A stretch of 13,945 nt of DNA, from assembly GCA_964409675.1 (NCBI GenBank), contig CAYPEF010000060.1, forward strand, positions 1 to 13,945. The letters are read 5' to 3'. The notes under the pieces were generated by a model, which worked only from the letters and a program-made list of their open reading frames with translations, had not been told where the DNA came from and did not search any database. Below, in pieces: positions 7,546 through 13,945 of the stretch. The first letter of the stretch is position 1. Each line of letters starts with the position of its first letter. The translations under genes and the position numbers were made by a program. Source of the stretch: CAYMDD01 sp964409675 (GTDB taxonomy: Bacteria; Pseudomonadota; Alphaproteobacteria; Rickettsiales; SXRF01).

Positions 7546-8268
7546 CTATAAAGAGGGTGTTTCAGATGGAAGGGGCAGGGCGGGCGGTTCGCGTTTCGCG
7601 CCGTCCACCATGCCCTCGATCAATGTCTCCAGTTCACTCCACAGCTGCGCCGTGCTGCGCTCGGCGTAGCCCTGTTTCCAGATGAGCCGGCAATCGCCAA
7701 TCGGCACTGCGTCGTCGCCGGTAATGGTGATCTCGCCGGGGTCCTGCCGGTGGGCGAACATGCTGATCAGTTTTTCCTCCAGCGCACCTGCAATGCGGGA
7801 ATTGACCAGCACATGAATCTGCGCCTCGCCGAGCATCGTCTCCAGGCAGCTGCCGATGGTCTGCTCGATGGATGCCAGCGCATTTTCCTTCAGCGCATCG
7901 CCCGCCACCTTGCGGGCAAGGGTCAGCGCCAGTGGTGGAAGCATCACTTTCGCATTTGCCACGAACAAATTGTAATGATGGATTAATTGCTCGATATGCC
8001 GCGCCATGCCGGTAAGCGAATCGCGCAGTTCCTGCGCCACTTTCGCCTGCTCGCTCTGCGCCGCCATCTGGCCCTCGCGCTCGCCTTCCAGAAACCCCTT
8101 GCGGTATCCTTCCTCTTGCGCGGCACGGATATCGGCCTCCGTCAGCGGCGGCGGCGCGCTCTGCTCGGCGGGCGCGCCGAACGAGGGCAGTGCATGCGAC
8201 CGGCGTCCACCGCTTGCCACCAGCCCCAGGCTTTGCAAATCATGCAGGGTAAAGCGCTCGATGTTCAT
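7546..8268 (-). CDS. fliH: FliH (FlbE), regulator of the flagellar export ATPase
   Basis: This 240-residue protein begins MNIERFTLHDLQSLG and has a low-complexity linker. A glycine-repeat helix follows, with Gly at 54, 58, 62 and 66 (GYRKGFLEGEREG), the GxxxG repeat typical of FliH. A long helical region runs from about 67 to 145. The C-terminal domain ends with GDCRLIWKQGYAERS (191-205), as in FliH/FlbE proteins. FliH dimers bind and restrain the FliI ATPase and dock it to FliN in the C ring. The position between fliG and fliN matches flbE in Caulobacter. A GGAGG lies 7-8 nt before the ATG. It is separated from fliG by a 168-bp gap filled with an inverted repeat. Confidence 0.88.
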   Translation of the reverse strand: MNIERFTLHDLQSLGLVASGGRRSHALPSFGAPAEQSAPPPLTEADIRAAQEEGYRKGFLEGEREGQMAAQSEQAKVAQELRDSLTGMARHIEQLIHHYNLFVANAKVMLPPLALTLARKVAGDALKENALASIEQTIGSCLETMLGEAQIHVLVNSRIAGALEEKLISMFAHRQDPGEITITGDDAVPIGDCRLIWKQGYAERSTAQLWSELETLIEGMVDGAKREPPALPLPSETPSL

Positions 8269-8289
8269 GCGCGCCCCTCCGCTCGCTTA

Positions 8290-8400
8290 TTCCCCCCGCT
8301 TGCGGGGGGATACAGGGGGGAAAGGGAGGTGCGGCACACTGCGGCGGTAACCTTAATGAGAGAAGATTCCCCCCTGAATCCCCCCGCAGGCGGGGGGAGT
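8290..8400. repeat. Inverted repeat element between fliG and fliH
   Basis: The left arm 8291-8323 (CCCCCCGCTTGCGGGGGG, a short spacer, then CAGGGGGGAA) and the right arm 8366-8399 are near-perfect inverted copies. Each arm also contains its own C6/G6 hairpin. Weaker pairing extends outwards, with GCGCGCC near 8269 matching GGCGCGC near 8413. The central 40 bp show nothing recognisable. It is unrelated in sequence to the 99-bp element and fills the only long gap between fliG and fliH. It is probably a dispersed alphaproteobacterial palindromic repeat. Confidence 0.8.
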
Positions 8401-8436
8401 AGGATAAAGCGAGGCGCGCTGAGAGTCATTTTCATA

Positions 8437-9480
8437 TCAATACACCAGTTGGTCTTCGGCGTTGTCGGTGGCGATGACGATTTCGCCCTTGGCGGCCATG
8501 TCCTTGGCCTGCGCTACGATGGCCTGCTGCGCCTCGTCCACGTCCTTCAGGCGCACCGGCCCCTTGGATTCCATGTCTTCCTTCAGAATCTTCGACGCGC
8601 GCTCGGACATGTTGGAGAAGAACATGCCCTTGATCTTCTCCGACGAGCCTTTGAGCGCCACGGCGAGCTTTTCCTTGTCCACCACGCGCAAAAGCGCCTG
8701 GAACCCGGCGGCATCCAGCTTGGCCAAATCTTCGAAGGTGAACATCAGCGAGCGCACCTTTTCCGCCGATTCGGGATTGCGCTGCTCCAACTGGCCCATG
8801 AACTTGGTTTCCGTGGCGCGGTCGAAATTATTGAAAATTTCCGCCAGCATCTCATGGCTGTCGCGCCGCTGGGTTTTAGCAAGGTTGGTCATGAATTCGG
8901 TGCGGAGCGTCTTCTCAATGCCGTCCAGCACTTCCTTCTTCACCGCTTCCATGGTGAGCATGCGCACCATCACGTCCATGCCGATTTCCTCCGGCAGCGT
9001 CATCAGCACCCGCGCGGCATGGTCCGGCTTGATCTTGGAGAGCACCAGCGCGATGGTCTGCGGGTATTCGTTCTTCAGAAATGTCGCCAGTACTTCCTCG
9101 CTCACATTGCCGAGCTTATCCCAGGTGGTGCGGCCTGCAGGGCCGCGGATTTCTTCCATGATGGAATCCACCTTGCCCTTGCCGAGCGCCTTCACGAGCA
9201 ATCGCTCCGTGGTATCGAACGTGCCGACCACCACGCCGGAAGCCGACATCTGTTCTGAGAATTCCACGAACAGGCGCTCCACCACCTCGGCGCTCACCTG
9301 CCCGAGCGAGGCCATCACGCCGGAGATTTCCTTGATCTCCTCGTCATCCATCTGGGTGAAGATTTTACTGGCTGTTTCCTCGTTCACCGACATCAGGAAG
9401 ATCGCCGCTTTCTGCGCGCCGCTGAGTTTGCGGAAATCGTCTTTCATCTGTAATTGCTGTCCGCCGCCTGCTGCTGCCAT
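8437..9480 (-). CDS. fliG: FliG, flagellar motor switch and torque protein
   Basis: This 347-residue protein is close to the family's usual length. The N domain, which binds FliF, starts near residue 18 (LSGAQKAAIFLMSVNEETASKI); the middle domain carries EYPQ (138-141) in the place of the EHPQ motif. The C-terminal torque domain has MFTFEDLAKLD (246-256), LLRVVDKEKLAVALKG (263-278) and FFSNMSERASKILKEDME (287-304), keeping the charged helix that interacts with MotA. It ends with GPVRLKDVDEAQQAI and a 20-residue tail. FliG links the MS ring to the C ring and converts stator force into rotation. A strong AGGAGG precedes the ATG, and only 22 nt separate it from the fliF stop. Confidence 0.97.
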   Translation of the reverse strand: MAAAGGGQQLQMKDDFRKLSGAQKAAIFLMSVNEETASKIFTQMDDEEIKEISGVMASLGQVSAEVVERLFVEFSEQMSASGVVVGTFDTTERLLVKALGKGKVDSIMEEIRGPAGRTTWDKLGNVSEEVLATFLKNEYPQTIALVLSKIKPDHAARVLMTLPEEIGMDVMVRMLTMEAVKKEVLDGIEKTLRTEFMTNLAKTQRRDSHEMLAEIFNNFDRATETKFMGQLEQRNPESAEKVRSLMFTFEDLAKLDAAGFQALLRVVDKEKLAVALKGSSEKIKGMFFSNMSERASKILKEDMESKGPVRLKDVDEAQQAIVAQAKDMAAKGEIVIATDNAEDQLVY

Positions 9481-9502
9481 GGCTTTTCTCCTCCTTCCTG
9501 CC

Positions 9503-11173
9503 TTACGCTTCTCTCAGCATCCACTGCCGCACGACATTGACGGATTCATCCGGATTCTTCTCCACCATGTCGTTAACCTTCTTGATCGCCGAGGAGCGCA
9601 CACGCCCTTTGATATTGTTGAGGTTGACCATCGTATCGTCTTCCTCGAACTGAATTTCCGATTCACCGGTGGACGGCGGGGTGAATGCGCCCGCGCCGGC
9701 GCCGGGCAGGCGCATGGCGGGATTCGGCGCTTCAAGCGCTGCCAGCGCGTCGGCGGTCTTATCCGAAGCGGGGGTGGTGTTGCGCACCACATGCATGATC
9801 GCCGGGCGCAGCACCAGCAGGATAGCCAGGATCAGCACCACTGCGATGATCAGCGTCTGGATGATGCCTTCCGTCTGATGGCGGAATTTCTCGAAGAAGG
9901 ATTCCGCCACCACTTCTTCCTTCACCTGGTTGAACTGCATATTCACCACTTCCACCGTATCGCCGCGCTTTTCATCGAAGCCGATGGCGGTTTTAACCAG
10001 CGACTGGATGCGCTTCAGTTCCTCATCCGAGCGGGGGGTGTAGGTCTGATTGCCGTCGGCGTCGGGTGCGCTGTAATTGCCGTCCACCAGCACGGCCACG
10101 GAGATTTTATTGACGGTGCCGCCTTCCTTGGCGTGCTCCTGCACGGTTTTGGAGATTTCATAATTGGTGGTTTCGTCGCTCTTTTCGCTCTGGCGCTTGT
10201 TCTGCGGCGAGTTCTGGTTGCTGGTTCCGGCTGAGTTAGGTAACTGGTTTGCTACTGTAACCGCATCTTTTCCTTCTTTTTCTTCCGAATTATCGCGGGT
10301 GGAGTTGGACTGCACCGAGCGTGCCACCTGCCCATCGGGATCGTATTTTTCCGACTTGGTGACAATGCGGTCAAAATTCATGTCCGCCGCCACTTCCGCC
10401 TTCACCCGGCCCGGGCCGACCACTTTCTCGATCAAATCCTCCAGCGTCTGCTTGATACGATTTTCGTAATTGACGCGGAATTCCTCGGCGCTTGAAGCCG
10501 CTGCCGCCGAACTGTCATCCCCATCGCCGCGCGCCAGCAGCCTGCCATTACTGTCCACCACTGTAATGCGCGAGGTGCGCAGGCCCGGCACCGCCGCCGA
10601 GGTGAAATGGGTGATGGAGGCGATTTCGCTCTTGCTCAGCTCCTGGTTGCCGCGCAGCTTTACCCATACGGAAGCGCTCGGCTCCTGCCGGTCGCGGGTG
10701 AACAGCTCGCGCTTGGGCACCACCAGATGCACGCGCGCCTGATCGACCTGCGTAAACGAGCCAATGGTGCGCGCAAGCTCGCCCTCCAGTGCGCGCATGG
10801 CATTCACATTCATCACGAAATTGGAGCTGCCGAAAGTCTCCGATTTGTCGAAAATCTCATAGCCCACAATCGAGCCGCCGGAGGGCAGTCCGGCCTGCGC
10901 CATGCCCATGCGCAGGCGCAGCACCTTGTCGTTGGGCACCAGCACTTCAGCACCGTTGGCGCGCAGCTCATACGGCACGTTCTGCTTCTCCAGTTCGGAG
11001 ACGATCTTGGCGCTGTCCTGCAAGGTGAGGTTAGTGTAGAGCGGCGAAAAGGCCGGGGAGGAGACGCGCAGCCCCACCAGCGCGAACAGCCCGAGTAGGC
11101 CGATGCCGACCGCCGTCATCAGCCCGAGCTTGACCTTGCCTAGTCCTTTAAACGATTCCGCCATAGCATTCAT
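9503..11173 (-). CDS. fliF: FliF, flagellar MS-ring protein
   Basis: This 556-residue protein is a complete FliF. The first membrane segment is at about 17-37 (LGLMTAVGIGLLGLFALVGL). The ring-building domains follow (SPLYTNLTLQDSAKIVSELE at 43-62, LPSGGSIVGYEIFDK at 96-110, GELARTIGSFTQVDQARVHL at 131-150). After them come a Ser/Asn/Lys-rich periplasmic stretch (about 290-345) and a second membrane segment at 436-457 (GIIQTLIIAVVLILAILLVL). The cytoplasmic tail ends PDESVNVVRQWMLREA, the FliG-binding helix. FliF is the first structure laid down in the basal body, and it heads this operon. An AGGAGG lies 11 nt before the ATG at 11173; an in-frame ATG at 11164 is a possible alternative. Confidence 0.97.
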   Translation of the reverse strand: MNAMAESFKGLGKVKLGLMTAVGIGLLGLFALVGLRVSSPAFSPLYTNLTLQDSAKIVSELEKQNVPYELRANGAEVLVPNDKVLRLRMGMAQAGLPSGGSIVGYEIFDKSETFGSSNFVMNVNAMRALEGELARTIGSFTQVDQARVHLVVPKRELFTRDRQEPSASVWVKLRGNQELSKSEIASITHFTSAAVPGLRTSRITVVDSNGRLLARGDGDDSSAAAASSAEEFRVNYENRIKQTLEDLIEKVVGPGRVKAEVAADMNFDRIVTKSEKYDPDGQVARSVQSNSTRDNSEEKEGKDAVTVANQLPNSAGTSNQNSPQNKRQSEKSDETTNYEISKTVQEHAKEGGTVNKISVAVLVDGNYSAPDADGNQTYTPRSDEELKRIQSLVKTAIGFDEKRGDTVEVVNMQFNQVKEEVVAESFFEKFRHQTEGIIQTLIIAVVLILAILLVLRPAIMHVVRNTTPASDKTADALAALEAPNPAMRLPGAGAGAFTPPSTGESEIQFEEDDTMVNLNNIKGRVRSSAIKKVNDMVEKNPDESVNVVRQWMLREA

Positions 11174-11221
11174 GCGCGTCTGGTCCTCCTGTGGATCAGT
11201 GTGTAGAATAGCGTATAAAAA

Positions 11222-11236
11222 TTAACGATGCGTAAA
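11222..11236 (-). promoter_or_regulatory. CtrA-like box upstream of fliF
   Basis: On the minus strand this reads TTTA-CGCATCG-TTAA, one mismatch from the CtrA consensus TTAA-N7-TTAA, about 50-60 nt before the fliF start. CtrA directly controls the fliF operon in Caulobacter, which supports the reading. The region is AT-rich, so chance matches are possible. Confidence 0.4.
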
Positions 11237-11341
11237 GAAGGGGAAAAAATTGCCGAGGTGGGAAGGAAAATAGAAGTACATACCACCTGTTGTGGCAAAA
11301 CCAATTTCGCAGCACAAGAAAAATTTTACACAAACCATGCA

Positions 11342-11370
11342 AAATTTTCCTAGCTATTTATGGAAAACTT
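11342..11370 (-). terminator. AT-rich inverted repeat, possible weak terminator
   Basis: On the minus strand AAGTTTTCC pairs with GGAAAATTT (one G-T pair) across an 11-nt loop, and the downstream arm ends in TTTT. It lies about 95 nt past the stop of the 11466-12281 gene. The stem is poor in GC, so termination would be weak at best. Confidence 0.2.
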
Positions 11371-11465
11371 ATATCAGCGTGACGCGGGAATGGCGTTAAG
11401 CGTGCGCGGCGGGAGCCTATATATGGTTTTCCCTATATGGTGCACAAATACGCAAAACGCTTACA

Positions 11466-12281
11466 TCATTGCCGCTGCGTATGCCGGTCATACATCTCCG
11501 CCAGCGCATTGGCATAAACCGGCAGTAGGACCGGGAAGGGCAGTATCAGCGCTACGCTGATCATGTACAGCCCGGACAGCATCAGCAGGGCGCATACCTG
11601 ATTATAGCCGGAATGCCAGACCAGCTTGCAGCTCTCGATCATGGCATCCAGCGGCGGCCGGCGCTTGTCGATGATCAGCATCGGAACCAGCGAAAAATAC
11701 ACCATGGCGAGCAGCCCGGGAAAAATCAGCAGCGTCAGGCCGGTGAGGATGGACAGGGCAGGGATGAATGAGCCCAGCATCAGCGGCAGCAGGGCCGGCG
11801 TCAGCGCGGATTCCAGATACTGCGCGCTCAGGCGCTGGCCGCGGTGCAGGCGCAGGCTGATGGCCATGAAAATGCTTTGCAGCAGGTAAAACAGGGCAAA
11901 CGCCGCGCCTGCCTGCAAGGCGGTATTATGCACGTTGCCCGCCAGCAGAAAGCTGAGCACGAACACCACGATCAATATTCCTCCCGCCATTACGCATTGC
12001 AGCGGCTCGATGCTTACCATCCGCCAGCCGTTATCCAGCATGGAAGCAAACAGCTTGAAGGGGGAAGGGGGCGTTGTCGGCTCCTGCTGGGTGCTCTCCA
12101 CCTGGTGCAGGAATGTGCTGAGCTCGGCATAGGTGCAGGCCGGCACCGGCGGCATAGCGGGGTCGCAGGTAATCAGTGTGCGCCCGTTAATCGCCCCGCT
12201 GCGCACCTTGCGCAGCATGGTAATGGTGTCGAAGGGACCGGTAAGCGTTTCCCCGTCAGAAATGTAAAAATCCTTTTCCAT
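11466..12281 (-). CDS. Membrane protein with N-terminal GYF_2-like domain, function unknown
   Basis: This 271-residue protein has an N-terminal GYF_2/DUF4339-like domain at about 4-58 (FYISDGETLTGPFDTITMLRKVRSG, then TLI), a short Pro/Thr linker, and about five membrane segments (roughly 96-115, 122-144, 162-181, 182-205, 228-256). The part around FPGLLAMVYFSLVPMLIIDK and LDAMIESCKLVWHSGY resembles DUF975-type membrane proteins, in which a short soluble domain precedes a helical bundle. GYF_2 domains are thought to be protein-interaction modules on bacterial membrane proteins. There is no Shine-Dalgarno, and a TATACT hexamer at 12289-12294 lies 7 nt before the ATG, so the message may be nearly leaderless. 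It precedes the flagellar operon but shows no flagellar signature. I cannot assign a function. Confidence 0.75.
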   Translation of the reverse strand: MEKDFYISDGETLTGPFDTITMLRKVRSGAINGRTLITCDPAMPPVPACTYAELSTFLHQVESTQQEPTTPPSPFKLFASMLDNGWRMVSIEPLQCVMAGGILIVVFVLSFLLAGNVHNTALQAGAAFALFYLLQSIFMAISLRLHRGQRLSAQYLESALTPALLPLMLGSFIPALSILTGLTLLIFPGLLAMVYFSLVPMLIIDKRRPPLDAMIESCKLVWHSGYNQVCALLMLSGLYMISVALILPFPVLLPVYANALAEMYDRHTQRQ

Positions 12282-12359
12282 AAACGGCAGTATAGCGCAA
12301 ACCGATTAATGAACGGTTATATCTCCCGGCGCGAACAGGCTGGTAATGCCCTGTAATGG

Positions 12360-12374
12360 TTAATATTGCGTAAA
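12360..12374 (-). promoter_or_regulatory. CtrA-like box upstream of the GYF_2 membrane-protein gene
   Basis: On the minus strand this reads TTTA-CGCAATA-TTAA followed by CCAT, one mismatch from TTAA-N7-TTAA. It shares TTTACGCA with the site at 11222-11236. It lies in the 99-bp gap after the MarR-type gene, about 80 nt before the next start codon. Confidence 0.35.
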
Positions 12375-12380
12375 TTAAGC

Positions 12381-12741
12381 TTATGCCACGTCTTTCGAGG
12401 TGGCCATGATAATCTCCGCCAGGTCGCTCAAATACACCGAGCCTTTCACTGTGCGCTGGATCAGTACGTTGCGCTTGTCCTTGGCGTCGCGCACGCGCTT
12501 GACGAATTTCATCTGCTCCAGCGCGTCGATGGCACGGCAAACGGCGGGCTTGGAAATCTGCAATTCCTCCGCCAGGCTTTTAATGCTGTGTGGCGGCGGC
12601 ATCAGGTACACGGTGAGCATGATGCCGGTCTGGCGGGCGGATAAGTCGCACTGCATGTTCTTCAATGAGCGGCTCACCACTTGGTGCCAGAAGGCGAGCG
12701 CCTTCAGCGAACTGGAGCCGGAGGCGGAAGGGTGCAGGGTT

Positions 12742-12755
<14 letters not shown>
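12381..12755 (-). CDS. MarR-family winged-helix transcriptional regulator
   Basis: I take the ATG at 12755 (MADIKTLHP), because a GGAGG sits 6 nt upstream; the ATG at 12776 is a less likely start. The 124-residue product has a MarR-type winged helix at about 36-104. Helix LSARQTGIMLTVYLM is followed by SIKSLAEELQ, the recognition helix ISKPAVCRAIDALEQM (67-82), and the wing VKRVRDAKDKRNVLIQRT (85-102). The dimerisation helices at both ends are short. The start overlaps the end of the aminopeptidase gene, so the two are probably co-translated. The target and ligand cannot be told from the sequence. Confidence 0.8.

Positions 12756-13945
<1,190 letters not shown>

Larger units (their letters stand above)
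11174..11465. promoter_or_regulatory. Upstream region of the fliF operon
   Basis: This 292-bp AT-rich non-coding stretch sits between the membrane-protein gene and fliF and is the natural place for the operon promoter. It contains the CtrA-like site at 11222-11236, an AT-rich inverted repeat at 11342-11370, and two direct copies of a CCTATATGG-like unit (11416-11426 and 11432-11440). I searched by eye for a sigma-54 GG-N10-GC element on the minus strand and did not find one. No clear -10/-35 pair is assigned. Confidence 0.45.

Noticed and set aside
7987..9258. 423-codon plus-strand open frame opposite fliH and fliG
   Set aside because: It crosses the palindromic repeat and is His/Arg/Leu-rich, typical of an antisense shadow.
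8462..10234. 590-codon plus-strand open frame opposite fliG and fliF
   Set aside because: fliG and fliF are unmistakable on the minus strand; the plus-strand translation is Ser-rich then His/Arg-rich and has no recognisable domain.
11285..11310. Sigma-54 promoter near TGGCAAAACC
   Set aside because: It is on the plus strand, and the GG to GC spacing is about three bases too long.

Overview
The window looks like a chromosomal segment of a flagellated alphaproteobacterium. It is GC-rich, and every protein-coding gene I accept lies on the minus strand, so the text follows transcription from high to low coordinates. The main block is fliF-fliG-fliH-fliN-flbD-(inserted cassette)-flhA-flhF-flhG-fliK-like. 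The fliF-fliG-fliH(flbE)-fliN-flbD order and the FlbD-type sigma-54 activator are typical of Alphaproteobacteria such as Caulobacter. The adjacent flhF-flhG pair, which positions flagella, fits non-Caulobacter members of the class. I cannot name a genus.

Right part (about 11466-13945): the 3' end of an M17 leucyl-aminopeptidase gene runs off the right edge. It overlaps a small MarR-type winged-helix regulator, which is followed by a membrane protein with an N-terminal GYF_2-like domain. These genes have no obvious flagellar role. A 292-bp AT-rich spacer (11174-11465) separates them from fliF and holds a CtrA-like half-site pair.

Middle (7236-11173): fliF (MS ring), fliG and fliN (C ring and switch) and fliH (export ATPase regulator) build the basal body and rotor. 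FlbD (5759-7144) would link assembly to sigma-54-dependent late genes.

Left part: flhA, the export-gate gene, is broken. Its two halves (4795-5274 and 3165-4775) sit in different frames, and about 50 bp encoding the core of the FHIPEP signature is missing at the join. After flhA come flhF, flhG (4-nt ATGA overlap) and the N-terminal 370 codons of an Ala/Pro-rich protein that I read as a FliK-like hook-length control protein, running off the left edge.

Superimposed on the operon are several intercistronic palindromic elements. Two are full copies of a 99-bp four-hairpin element, at 1131-1229 and 5647-5745. The second copy, with a 28-bp inverted single-hairpin copy at 5314-5341, encloses a small GIY-YIG nuclease gene between flbD and flhA. 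Different inverted repeats sit between fliN and flbD and between fliG and fliH. The most notable observations are the signature deletion in flhA and the repeat-bounded GIY-YIG cassette.
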